A DNA stretch of 64,000 bases from Mucilaginibacter xinganensis (GCF_002257585.1 NZ_CP022743.1:1054001-1118000), one strand, 5' to 3'; positions 8,253 to 16,760 are shown, counted from the first letter of the stretch. Made by a program: numbers and translations. Notes: generated from the sequence alone by a model not told the origin.

Positions 8253-9176
8253 TTATGCTTCAACACCCCAGCTGCCGGCAGGCAATTCAGGGCGATTGGC
8301 AATGGCATTATCAATTATTGCTAATATCCTTGTGCGTTCTTCGCCGACAAGTGGCAGGCGTGGTGCCCTTACATTTTCAGTACCCAGGCCGGTTTGTGTT
8401 TCGGCAAGTTTAATGTACTGTACCAATTTAGGGTGAATATCCAATTCAAGCACAGGTAAGAACCACCGGTATATTTTTAAAGCCTCTTCGTGACGGCCTT
8501 GCTTTGCCAGGTTAAAGATAGCAACAGTTTCTCTCGGGAAAGCGTCAACCAAACCGGCAACCCAACCGTGAGCTCCCATAAAGATACTTTCCAGGGCCAG
8601 GGTATCAACACCGGTCATTAGTTTAAACCTGTCGCCAAACTTGTTGATCATCCGCGTAACATTACTTACATCACGGGTCGATTCTTTAACCGCCTGGATG
8701 TTTTCATATTTTGAAAGCTCTTCAAACATATCCAAAGTAACCTCAATCTTATAATCATAAGGATTGTTATAGATCATAATTGGCAGCGGCGTGCTTTTGG
8801 CAACAGCTGCAAAGTACTCCAGCGTTTCATGCTTGTCAGCAAGATACCTTAACGGCGGCAGCATCATTAAACCATCGGCGCCATATTTTAAGGCATTTTC
8901 GGCACATAAAAGTGCTGCTTTGGTAGTTTGCTCTGCAATGTTTAATATTACATAAGCGCGTTTGTTTACTGTTTTTACAGTTTGCTTAAGCAACTCTATC
9001 TTTTCTGTGTCGCTCAACACGCTGGCTTCGCCCAGTGAACCACCTATGATGATCCCTTTAGCACCTGCCTCTAACTGTGCCTCGATATTTTTATCAAATG
9101 CCGCAAAATCCATTTCATCGTTATCATTGAATTTTGTGGTTACCGCCGGGAATACCCCTTTCCAAATTACGCTCAT
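8253..9176 (-). CDS. DapA-family lyase, probable 1-pyrroline-4-hydroxy-2-carboxylate deaminase
   Basis: 307 residues, TIM-barrel of the dihydrodipicolinate synthase family. Visible landmarks are the GGSLGEASVL loop (phosphate-like carboxylate binding), catalytic Tyr136 in MIYNNP and Schiff-base Lys164 in AVKES. In hydroxyproline catabolism a DapA paralog deaminates the pyrroline made by the flavoprotein to 2,5-dioxopentanoate (2-oxoglutarate semialdehyde). Its placement between the other three pathway enzymes and the glycosidases argues for this role over lysine biosynthesis. It starts 25 bases after the GH27 stop, so co-transcription with the glycosidases is likely. Confidence 0.9.
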   Translation of the reverse strand: MSVIWKGVFPAVTTKFNDNDEMDFAAFDKNIEAQLEAGAKGIIIGGSLGEASVLSDTEKIELLKQTVKTVNKRAYVILNIAEQTTKAALLCAENALKYGADGLMMLPPLRYLADKHETLEYFAAVAKSTPLPIMIYNNPYDYKIEVTLDMFEELSKYENIQAVKESTRDVSNVTRMINKFGDRFKLMTGVDTLALESIFMGAHGWVAGLVDAFPRETVAIFNLAKQGRHEEALKIYRWFLPVLELDIHPKLVQYIKLAETQTGLGTENVRAPRLPLVGEERTRILAIIDNAIANRPELPAGSWGVEA

Positions 9177-9201
9177 ATTATTGTTTTTTTGTTTAATCTT
9201 T

Positions 9202-11424
9202 TTACTTGCTCAGCTTTACCAGCATCACCCCGTGTGGCGCTACTTTAGCTGTATAAGTATTGCCGCTGGTTATTAAATATTTTTGTTGCCATACGTCGCG
9301 AATTTTGTTCAGTCCTTTCAGCCCGTTTTCGTCGCGGTTAAGTGTAATGGTTTGATACTTATCTGATGTATTGAAAATGCCTACAGCTTTACTACCATTT
9401 TCCAAGTCCTTTATCCAAACCTGGTAATCATCATTTTTAATGGCCTGGCTGGCCGCTTTGCCCAAAGCATCCTGGTCAATGGCCAGCACTTCATCGTTGG
9501 TAAGCAGCCCGAGCGTAAACCTGTCCATTTTGCCCATATCACAACCAATTAGTAAAGGCGATGCAAGCAGGCTCCACAAACTAATGTGGGTGTATTGCTC
9601 ATCCGGCGTTAAATGGGTATTATGCTGGTTATCGCCCCAGCCTACTTTTCCCACTACCAGCATGTCAGGATCATTAAAATGACCGGGCTGTGCATAAGGG
9701 CCGTCTGCAGTTTGGTTAAATCCAATATCGCTCATGCTTTTCCAGGTATCAGTAATATCACCTGTAGAACGCCAGCTATTGCCGCCCACTTCTGCACCCC
9801 ATTTCCAAACATCGCCCATACCATACTGGCAAAAACTGAACATAATATCACGCGGGATTTTATCTAATGCCGCACGCATTACCTGGTATGGTTTCTTCAT
9901 ATCGTCAAGGTTTGGAATTTGCGCCGTTACCTCGCTGTAGGAACACCAGTCGTATTTTAAATAATCTATACCCCAGTCGCCATAAGTCCTGGCATCCTGT
10001 TCTTCATGCTGCCAGCTGCCTAAATAACCGCCGCAGGTACGCGGGCCGGGAGAAGAGTAGATGCCCACTTTTAAGCCAAGGCTATGCACAAAATCAGCTG
10101 TGGCTTTCATATCCGGAAACTTTTGGTTGGTAACTATCTCGCCGCTTGCTGCGCGTTTTTCTGCTTCCCATCCATCATCAATATTTACAAAGTTCCAGCC
10201 GTGGGCACTTAGTTTTTCAATCATGGTTTTGGCGGCAATACGTACTTTTTCATCGTTAACGCTTAGTCCGAAAGCGTTCCAGCTGTTCCATCCAAGCGCC
10301 GGGGTAAGGCCTATTACATCGCCTATTTTTATAGTAAACTTCCTGGTATTGGCACCCAGGTTATTTTTTACGGTAAGGGTTACAGGGTAATCTCCTTTTT
10401 TGTTCACAACGCCGGTTATAATACCGGTAGCTGCATCCAGTTTTAATCCCTCCGGTAAACCTTCAGCTGCATAGGTAAAGGGCTTTTTGCCGCTGGCCGG
10501 CACCAGGTATAAAAATGGACTGCCCGGCTTTGCCCCGTAAACATCGGGCCCGTTTATCTTAGGCTTCGGGCTTGGATACGGCGTAAGCACGTAAGGTGTT
10601 CCATCTGTTTTGGTGATTGATTTACCTGATTTTTCTTCGGTAAACGTGTAGCTTACCCGGTACGATCTTTTTTCAAGACGGGCTATACTAAAGGTATAAG
10701 TAAACGGTTTTCCAGCTGTAAACGTGGCCTCGTTTGTTTTGTCGTAGATAATACTGTTGGTTTCCGGATCGGTTACTTTGAAAGCTAATTTCCCTTTATA
10801 AAGGTATTTACTTGTAGTAACCAGTTTAATGTACTTGTTTAAGCTATTGTTGTCGCCATAGGTAAAATCGGCATCGGTGTTAATGCTTACCGGATCCATC
10901 AGGTCCGCCATGCCTATAGCGAATTTATCTCCATATATTCCCCCGTCACCACCGGTATCAAATACGCGAATGGCTAATACATTTTCCTTATCCCATAAAA
11001 TAGCAGGGTTATTTGCTGCAAAGGCATAACTTCGCTGGCCATAGTTGCCGGTTTTTATGTCGCCGCTTTTGCCTCCATATTTTGCCACCAGCTTACCGTT
11101 AAGGTAAACCTCGTCATTGTCATCAACATCATTAAGAATAATGCGGATGCTGTCTTTTAAATATGATTTTTCTTTTAATGATGATGGAATAACTAAGTGC
11201 AGCCTGTACCAGCCAAAGCCATCAATACCTTTGTAGCCCTGTTGCTCCCAGCTATGCGCCAAGTTGATGGGTTTCCAGTTTTGATCGTTATAGTTTGGCG
11301 ATGCCCATTGGGCCGAATCGCCGATAGCAAACTTCCACCCATTTTTGATAGAAATTTCCTGTGCTGTAAGCCTGATTGTAAGCATTGCAGCCATACATGT
11401 CAGTAAAAATACTTTTCTCATCAT
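9202..11424 (-). CDS. Secreted GH27 alpha-galactosidase with N-terminal sugar-binding and Ig-like domains
   Basis: 740 residues. A signal peptide (cleavage after about RLTAQ) leads into a beta-galactosidase-type jelly roll (about 25-170: NGWKFAIGDS, WYRLHLVIP, NDEVYLNGKLV). A strand-rich linker and a putative Ig domain follow (about 285-368: GLPEGLKLDAATGIITG). The catalytic GH27 barrel starts near residue 371 with TPALGWNSWNAFG. The nucleophile is Asp492 in KYDWC and the acid/base is Asp556 in WRSTGDITD. The family removes terminal alpha-galactose. Extensins carry a single alpha-galactose on serine, which would suit the neighbouring genes. 81 bases separate it from the GH127 gene upstream. 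Confidence 0.93.
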   Translation of the reverse strand: MMRKVFLLTCMAAMLTIRLTAQEISIKNGWKFAIGDSAQWASPNYNDQNWKPINLAHSWEQQGYKGIDGFGWYRLHLVIPSSLKEKSYLKDSIRIILNDVDDNDEVYLNGKLVAKYGGKSGDIKTGNYGQRSYAFAANNPAILWDKENVLAIRVFDTGGDGGIYGDKFAIGMADLMDPVSINTDADFTYGDNNSLNKYIKLVTTSKYLYKGKLAFKVTDPETNSIIYDKTNEATFTAGKPFTYTFSIARLEKRSYRVSYTFTEEKSGKSITKTDGTPYVLTPYPSPKPKINGPDVYGAKPGSPFLYLVPASGKKPFTYAAEGLPEGLKLDAATGIITGVVNKKGDYPVTLTVKNNLGANTRKFTIKIGDVIGLTPALGWNSWNAFGLSVNDEKVRIAAKTMIEKLSAHGWNFVNIDDGWEAEKRAASGEIVTNQKFPDMKATADFVHSLGLKVGIYSSPGPRTCGGYLGSWQHEEQDARTYGDWGIDYLKYDWCSYSEVTAQIPNLDDMKKPYQVMRAALDKIPRDIMFSFCQYGMGDVWKWGAEVGGNSWRSTGDITDTWKSMSDIGFNQTADGPYAQPGHFNDPDMLVVGKVGWGDNQHNTHLTPDEQYTHISLWSLLASPLLIGCDMGKMDRFTLGLLTNDEVLAIDQDALGKAASQAIKNDDYQVWIKDLENGSKAVGIFNTSDKYQTITLNRDENGLKGLNKIRDVWQQKYLITSGNTYTAKVAPHGVMLVKLSK

Positions 11425-11505
11425 TTTAATATTGATTTGATAATTGGTTTAACCGTAGCAACGGTGGTTTTGGGTTTAATACTGTCAAAACTACGGTTTA
11501 GAAAA

Positions 11506-13515
11506 TTATTTTGTTATCAATTCAACATATTTTACCTGCTCAGGGAACCATACTGTCATTTCGCCTTTACCACGGTTAGCCCATGAGTAATAAGGTATTG
11601 CAGTCATTGTTTTATTTTCAGTGCTGACGGTCTGCGCGCCTTCATCAACATTAACACTTTTAACGTTTGCTTTTAAAACTGTTACTCCGTTTAACAATGC
11701 CGGTTCATAAGCAGTTGTAAAAACAGTGTTTTTGGGAACAATTATGTTACTTGCTTTGCCGTCGTTGTCCTTCCATTCGGCGCAATACATAACAGGTCCC
11801 CGTTGCAGGGCAACCTTGCCAATGTCATCTGCCAGGCTGGTATTGGCAACAACGCGCTGCACATCCATTGGCAGGGTTAGTTCAACCTTATCATTCTTTT
11901 TCCATTTTTTGCTGATTACTGCATAACCATTTTTTATTTGGTAATCAATGGCCTTGCCATTTACCTTGATCTCAATTTTTTGTGCCGACGACTGCTCATA
12001 TGAATAAAGCGTTGACGGAATTGCCTGGTTTTGTGCCCAACCCGGGATGCGGATCCTCAGGTTCAGGTCCATTGCTGATGACGGGTTAATGATAAACGCA
12101 AGGCCGCCATCCCAGGGATAATTGTTTTGCTGGGTAATCTTTAAATCTTTATTGTTCACCTTCAAATTGCCGGTGCCGCTTATAAAAAGGTTGACATATA
12201 CATCGCTGCCGTTTTGTGCATAAACATAGCCGGGGATAGAGGGGATGAGCCTTGCCACGTTGGTGGGGCAGCAGGAACAAATAAACCAGCCTGAACGGCC
12301 GCGCTCCAAATCAGGATGGTTAAAGCTGTCGCTTACCTGCATGGCATTGGTATAAAAAAAGGATTTTCCGTCAAGACCCACGCCGGAGATCAGTCCGTTA
12401 TACAGTGTTTTTTCCATTACATCAATGTACTTGGAATCGCCGTGCAACAGGAACATCCGCTGGTTCCAGAAAACGCTGCCGATAGCCGCGCAGGTTTCAT
12501 TATAAGCGGAGGTGTTTGGCAGCTCGTAGTTTTCACCAAACCGTTCGCCATCGCCAACAGCGCCAATGCTGCCCTGTACGTACATTTTTTTGGTTACCAT
12601 ATTGTTCCAGATCCTGTCAATCGCTTTTAGGTAAGCAGTATCGCCGGTTAGGGCGGCAACATCTGTCATGCCTGAATACAGGTACATAGCGCGTACAGCG
12701 TGGCCTTCAGCTTCATCCTGTGCAATTACCGGCTCGTTATCCTGGAAATAGGTTCCGTTTTCGTAAACATTTTTACTCTTGTCGTTATATTTTTTAATCC
12801 CACGCTGATCAATAAAGAATTTGGCGAGGTTCAGATAATCGGCTTTGCCTGTTATGCGATAAAGCCTCACCAGGCCCATCTCCACAATTTCATGACCTGG
12901 TGCAACGTGTTTTTTAGAAGGTCCGAAAGTACGCACCAATAGATCGGCATTTTTTAGCGCTATATTTAGAAAGTTGCGTTTGCCTGTAGCCATAAAGTGG
13001 GCTGCTGCAGCCTCATACATGTGGCCGCAATTGTACAGCTCATGGCTCATCTTCGATTCGTTGATCCAGCGTTCAGGCCCTGCCCATGATTGCGGGTGAA
13101 CCGGGTCAATACTGCGGGCGGTATATAAATAACCATCCGGTTCCTGCGCTTTGCCTACAATAGTTATCAATGAATCAATATAGGCAGATAATTTAGCATC
13201 AGGGTGAACAGCCAATGAATAGGAAGCTCCTTCAATAGTTTTGTAAATATCGGTGTCGTCAAAAGGATAGGTGGTGCAGAACTTACCTTTATGTTCTGCA
13301 GCCATAACAAAGTTTTTGATCCTGCCAGTACTGTCACAACGGGCAAATGAAGCCGGGATTGTAACCGTGCGATTTGTTTCTATGCGCGATGTCCAGAAAT
13401 GGTCAGTAAGCTTAACGCTGGTAAAGGGCACCGGCTGAATTGGGTAATCCTGCTTTTGGGCATTTACTGAAAGCCAGCTACAAGTTATAACCAGTAAACA
13501 GATCTTTTTCATCAT
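11506..13515 (-). CDS. Secreted GH127 beta-L-arabinofuranosidase
   Basis: 669 residues, with a signal peptide ending near VNAQ, close in length to the founding enzyme HypBA1 of Bifidobacterium longum. The family zinc-thiolate active site is intact: GERFGENYELPN with the proposed acid/base Glu, E340 and C342 in YNETCAAIG, and C415/C416 in CSCCPTN, where the first of the pair is the nucleophile. HypBA1 releases L-arabinose from the beta-1,2-arabinofuranosides attached to hydroxyproline in extensins. The protein belongs to the former DUF1680 family. It is the first gene of the minus-strand run that ends with hydroxyproline catabolism. Confidence 0.93.
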   Translation of the reverse strand: MMKKICLLVITCSWLSVNAQKQDYPIQPVPFTSVKLTDHFWTSRIETNRTVTIPASFARCDSTGRIKNFVMAAEHKGKFCTTYPFDDTDIYKTIEGASYSLAVHPDAKLSAYIDSLITIVGKAQEPDGYLYTARSIDPVHPQSWAGPERWINESKMSHELYNCGHMYEAAAAHFMATGKRNFLNIALKNADLLVRTFGPSKKHVAPGHEIVEMGLVRLYRITGKADYLNLAKFFIDQRGIKKYNDKSKNVYENGTYFQDNEPVIAQDEAEGHAVRAMYLYSGMTDVAALTGDTAYLKAIDRIWNNMVTKKMYVQGSIGAVGDGERFGENYELPNTSAYNETCAAIGSVFWNQRMFLLHGDSKYIDVMEKTLYNGLISGVGLDGKSFFYTNAMQVSDSFNHPDLERGRSGWFICSCCPTNVARLIPSIPGYVYAQNGSDVYVNLFISGTGNLKVNNKDLKITQQNNYPWDGGLAFIINPSSAMDLNLRIRIPGWAQNQAIPSTLYSYEQSSAQKIEIKVNGKAIDYQIKNGYAVISKKWKKNDKVELTLPMDVQRVVANTSLADDIGKVALQRGPVMYCAEWKDNDGKASNIIVPKNTVFTTAYEPALLNGVTVLKANVKSVNVDEGAQTVSTENKTMTAIPYYSWANRGKGEMTVWFPEQVKYVELITK

Positions 13516-13906
13516 ATCCTTTTGTACGTTAGTTGATTAAGTTGAGCGGTGACTGGCGCGAGGGCTAACTCTTAACCAGGTATCGTGGGCCACCACAACT
13601 TCTACATTCAAAGGTACATACTGTAAAAGTTTAAAATCAAAGGATTTTTAGCAGGTTCTTCCCGTATTTTATCTTATTATTCCGTTTTGTGTAATTTATA
13701 AGGTTAGGATAATGGAAGAAATGGGCAGCGAATGTTAATTAATGCTTAAATATAATGTTAAAACCTGCTATAAACTTAACACAGTGTTTATGATTTGATT
13801 TAATCCCGGCTCTACCTTTAGCTATTGAAAACCAACCCTATCCGGGTACGTTTTAAACGATCAGAAAAAGGAAAATATAAAAGCGATTAATCAAAAATCA
13901 AAATCT
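13516..13906. other. Divergent intergenic region
   Basis: 391 bases between the GH127 start (minus) and the first small secreted protein gene (plus). Besides the minus-strand promoter candidate at 13609-13641, a plus-strand near-match TACCTTTA at 13813-13820 could be a -7 element for the gene at 13907, but no -33 sits at the right distance. No ORF is supported. Confidence 0.4.
13609..13641 (-). promoter_or_regulatory. Candidate Bacteroidota promoter for the glycosidase and hydroxyproline operon
   Basis: On the minus strand TACCTTTG (13616 to 13609) matches the -7 consensus TAnnTTTG. TTTG at 13641 to 13638 serves as -33 element with a 21-base spacer, slightly longer than usual. It sits about 93 bases before the GH127 start codon. 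Confidence 0.5.
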
Positions 13907-14263
13907 ATGAAAACTCCAAAGATCATTTTTACTGCATTGTTAATGTGCTGCTTTTTTACAGGCTTTGCCACCATTGAAAGCTTAAACGGCAGCTGGACCG
14001 GCCTTCTAAAAACCGACCAGGGAGACGAATACCCCTTGTTGTACAATTTTAAAATAGACGGCGACCAGTTGACAGGTACTGCCAAAACTCCAAAAGGTGA
14101 CATGCCGATAAATGACGGCAGCATAAAGGGAGACACCTTTACTTTTAATGTAATTGTAAATAACATGGAAATTGATCACACCGGCAAATTTTACGGAGAT
14201 TCGGTTGGTGTGGATATTAGCCTGGGCGATGCACGGTCGCACGCTACATTAATAAGAAAATAA
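13907..14263 (+). CDS. Small secreted protein, paralog 1 of 3
   Basis: 118 residues. The signal peptide ends near TGFA. The mature ~97 residues are all strand-rich: LNGSWTGLL, EYPLLYNFKIDGDQLTGTAKTPKG, INDGSIKGDTFTFNV and HTGKFYGDSVGVDI. The same skeleton (G-W-G, F-K-D/V-D-G-L-T-G-T, I-DG-I-G-F-F) appears in the two following genes. The pattern suggests a small lipocalin-like or jelly-roll barrel. Function unknown. Confidence 0.82.
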   Translation: MKTPKIIFTALLMCCFFTGFATIESLNGSWTGLLKTDQGDEYPLLYNFKIDGDQLTGTAKTPKGDMPINDGSIKGDTFTFNVIVNNMEIDHTGKFYGDSVGVDISLGDARSHATLIRK

Positions 14264-14449
14264 CACCGGGGCTTTAATAAAAATGTTTTTTAGGGAGCAA
14301 ATAGCGTTTCTTGGCAACTAACATTGTTCGCTCAAAATATTTTTCTCTTATCCTTAAATTATTTATTTTTAAGCAGATAACGGCCGCTGACTTTTACGGT
14401 GGTAATTTATATCTTTACTGTAACACTTGTATTACTAAAGCGTCTTACA

Positions 14450-14491
14450 AAAAACTAAAAACTAAAAACTAAAAACTAAAAACTAAAAACT
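14450..14491 (+). repeat. Six perfect copies of the heptamer AAAAACT in a 5' leader
   Basis: Units end at 14456, 14463, 14470, 14477, 14484 and 14491, each exactly 7 bases, stopping 8 bases before the ATG at 14500. Such a simple-sequence repeat is prone to slippage and could vary leader length or translation efficiency of the secreted protein. Confidence 0.9.
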
Positions 14492-14499
14492 AAATTGTC

Positions 14500-14853
14500 A
14501 TGAAGAAATTTTTTACAACCACAGCATTGTTATGCTGCTTTATGGTTTGCTTTGCTGTAATGGCAGACATTGCCGGCAAATGGTCGGGCACGATTGTTAC
14601 TCCTGATGGGCAGGATATCCCGGTATCTTACAACTTTAAGGTGGATGGCGAAAAACTAACCGGAACAGCAGACTCACCTCAGGGATCTGTTTCTATTGAT
14701 GACGGAAAAATTACCGGCGACCAGTTTTCATTCAAAGTTTCGGTGTCAGGCAACGACTACCCACACACGGGTAAAGTTTATGCTGATTCATTAGCGATGG
14801 ATCTTGATTTTGGTGGACAAAAAGTTCATTTTATTGTTAAGAAAGATAAATAG
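14500..14853 (+). CDS. Small secreted protein, paralog 2 of 3
   Basis: 117 residues with a signal peptide (MKKFFTTTALLCCFMVCFAVM). The mature part ADIAGKWSGTIVTPDGQDIP, FKVDGEKLTGTADSPQG and IDDGKITGDQFSFKV aligns along its length with paralogs 1 and 3, and more closely with 3. It follows the heptamer repeat leader; paralog 3 starts only 25 bases downstream, so the two are probably co-transcribed. Function unknown. Confidence 0.85.
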   Translation: MKKFFTTTALLCCFMVCFAVMADIAGKWSGTIVTPDGQDIPVSYNFKVDGEKLTGTADSPQGSVSIDDGKITGDQFSFKVSVSGNDYPHTGKVYADSLAMDLDFGGQKVHFIVKKDK

Positions 14854-14878
14854 TAATCGATTTAAAACCCGAACCAGC

Positions 14879-15238
14879 ATGAAAAAAGTCTTTATAACCA
14901 CAGCGTTGCTTTGCTGCTTTGCAGTTTGCTTTGCCTTTGTGGCAGATTTAACCGGGAAATGGACCGGCAGTCTTTTAGCTCCTGATGGCAATGAATATCC
15001 GCTGAGCTACAATTTCAAGGTAGATGGTGATAAATTAACTGGTACAGGCGATTCGCCGGCTGGTTCAGTAGCTATTGCCGATGGTAAAATAAGCGGCAAC
15101 GATTTTTCTTTCAGCATTCCTGTTAATGGAGTGGATATCAAAAATACCTGCAAGTTTTATCCGGAAGCTGATTCAGTAGGGATGGATATTGATTATAATG
15201 GGATGAAGATGCACGCTACACTTAAACGTGCCAAATAA
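14879..15238 (+). CDS. Small secreted protein, paralog 3 of 3
   Basis: 119 residues from the ATG at 14879. The frame is open upstream to 14804 but overlaps paralog 2 and lacks a signal peptide there, so MKKVFITTALLCCFAVCFA is the right start. Mature segments ADLTGKWTGSLLAPDGNEYPLSYN, DGDKLTGTGDSPAG and IADGKISGNDFSFSI closely match paralog 2, which points to recent tandem duplication. A terminator follows within 20 bases. Function unknown. Confidence 0.85.
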   Translation: MKKVFITTALLCCFAVCFAFVADLTGKWTGSLLAPDGNEYPLSYNFKVDGDKLTGTGDSPAGSVAIADGKISGNDFSFSIPVNGVDIKNTCKFYPEADSVGMDIDYNGMKMHATLKRAK

Positions 15239-15256
15239 CCGGACTATAAGTTTGTT

Positions 15257-15293
15257 AAAAAGACCTTGCCAAAACCGGCAGGGTCTTTTTTTT
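15257..15293. terminator. Bidirectional rho-independent terminator
   Basis: AAAAAGACCTTGCC and GGCAGGGTCTTTTTTTT form a stem with one wobble around an AAAACC loop. The T-run serves the plus-strand secreted-protein genes. The mirrored A-run serves the convergent response regulator gene, whose stop is at 15295. Confidence 0.9.
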
Positions 15294-15294
15294 G

Positions 15295-16644
15295 CTATTC
15301 GAGGCCATAATCTTTTAGCTTACGATAAAGCGTCGCAATGCCTATACTAAGCAGGCGGGCTGCTTCGGCACGGTTGCCGTGGGTGTGATTAAGCACGCGC
15401 CGGATGTGCAGTTTTTCAACAGATGCCAGATCAAACGCCGAAAGTGAACTGCCGGGCTGAACGGTTTGCGGGCCCTGCATTTCGTAAGGTAACAGGGTTT
15501 CGTCCAATGTATTTTCATCAGCTAAAATAACAGCGCGCTCAATAATGTTTTTCAATTCGCGAATATTACCTGGCCAGTTGTAAGCTTCAAGCTTTTCAAC
15601 AAACGTATCGCTCATGCCGGTAATTTGCTTTTTAACCTTTGCACCAAAATATTGCGTAAAGTATTCGGCCAGCAACTTAATGTCTTTTTTGCGATCACGA
15701 AGGGCGGGCAATGTTATCTGGAAAACTGATAGCCGGTAATACAGGTCAGAGCGGAAGCCTTCTTTGTTAACCTCGGTTTGTAAGTTACGGTTGGTAGCAG
15801 CTAATATGCGCACGTTAACCTGGGTGGGCTTAGTATCGCCAACCTTTATAAACGACTGCGATTCTAGCACTCTTAGCAACTTAGCCTGTAAGTCGTGGTC
15901 CAGCTCGCCTATCTCGTCCAAAAATATGGTGCCACCGTTAGCTTCTTCAAAAAGTCCTTTTTTGTCTTTTACCGCTCCGGTAAATGAACCTGCTTTGTGG
16001 CCAAAGAGCTCGCTTTCCAAAAGTTCTTTGGTAAACGCGCTGCAGTTTACTGCTACAAATGACTTGGCATTGCGCGGGCTGGCCTGGTGGATGGCCTCTG
16101 CGAAAATCTCTTTGCCGGTGCCTGTTTCGCCCAGCAGCAAAACCGTGGTATCTGTCAGCGCTACTTTTTGCGCCAGTTTTATAACTTCGGTTATAGCAGC
16201 CGACTTACCGATAAGCCTTTCGAACCCAAATTTGCTATTCAGCTTTTTCTCCAGCTCCAAAATCTTTTGCTGCAACAGTGCCTTATCCATGGCCTTGCTT
16301 ACCAGCGGTATTATTTTTTCGTTATCGTCGCCTTTGGTTATATAATCAAATGCGCCGCCTTTAATGGCTTTAACGCCATCGTTTATAGTACCAAATGCTG
16401 TTAAAACAATAATTTCGGTAGCTGGCCAGCTAGCCTTTATTTGTGCAGTTAATTCTATGCCATTGGCATCGGGCAATTTCACATCACTGATCACCACGGG
16501 GATTGGCTCCTGCTGTAGTTTCTTTAAGGCTTCTTTCCCGGTTGAAGCAACCAATACATCGTATCCTTCCAGCTGAAGGATTCGGGCAAGCAGGTTGCGC
16601 AGCCGCTCTTCATCATCAATTATTAAAAGCTTGTCTTTTTGCAT
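15295..16644 (-). CDS. Sigma-54-dependent response regulator (NtrC family)
   Basis: 449 residues from the ATG at 16644 (four codons earlier also possible). The receiver domain (about 1-120) has the acidic pocket IIDDEE, phospho-acceptor Asp54 in VISDVKLPD and Lys in DYITKGD. The AAA+ domain has Walker A GETGTGKE, the sigma-54 contact loop written GSFTGA (usual GAFTGA, a tolerated variant) and Walker B GGTIFLDEIGE, plus an arginine finger region. A Fis-type HTH closes the protein (GNRAEAARLLSIGIATLYRKLKDYGL). It activates RNA polymerase with sigma-54. The TPR kinase at 18233 is a plausible partner. Confidence 0.95.
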   Translation of the reverse strand: MQKDKLLIIDDEERLRNLLARILQLEGYDVLVASTGKEALKKLQQEPIPVVISDVKLPDANGIELTAQIKASWPATEIIVLTAFGTINDGVKAIKGGAFDYITKGDDNEKIIPLVSKAMDKALLQQKILELEKKLNSKFGFERLIGKSAAITEVIKLAQKVALTDTTVLLLGETGTGKEIFAEAIHQASPRNAKSFVAVNCSAFTKELLESELFGHKAGSFTGAVKDKKGLFEEANGGTIFLDEIGELDHDLQAKLLRVLESQSFIKVGDTKPTQVNVRILAATNRNLQTEVNKEGFRSDLYYRLSVFQITLPALRDRKKDIKLLAEYFTQYFGAKVKKQITGMSDTFVEKLEAYNWPGNIRELKNIIERAVILADENTLDETLLPYEMQGPQTVQPGSSLSAFDLASVEKLHIRRVLNHTHGNRAEAARLLSIGIATLYRKLKDYGLE

Positions 16645-16667
16645 GATTTGATGCAAATGTGGAATAT

Positions 16668-16730
16668 TATTTCGGAATTATAAAGAAGCGAATTGAAAAC
16701 GTAAAACACCTCTTATAGAATTCCGAAATA
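16668..16730. repeat. 12-bp inverted repeat upstream of the sigma-54 regulator
   Basis: TATTTCGGAATT at 16668-16679 and its exact complement AATTCCGAAATA at 16719-16730, 39 bases apart. They lie between the regulator start and the preceding oxidoreductase stop. They could be paired binding sites for the regulator or a loose transcript hairpin. Confidence 0.6.
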
Positions 16731-16760
16731 AATTTAATTTGATGTTGGGTGATTCCAGCA

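Noticed and set aside
4211..9176. Lysine biosynthesis role for the DapA-like gene and D-alanine catabolism for the DadA-like gene
   Set aside because: The joint presence of hydroxyproline epimerase and KGSA dehydrogenase in the same run makes the hydroxyproline pathway the simpler reading.
15764..16345. 193-codon plus-strand open frame
   Set aside because: Lies antisense within the AAA+ domain of the sigma-54 regulator, whose motifs are intact; its translation is compositionally biased and unlike a protein family.
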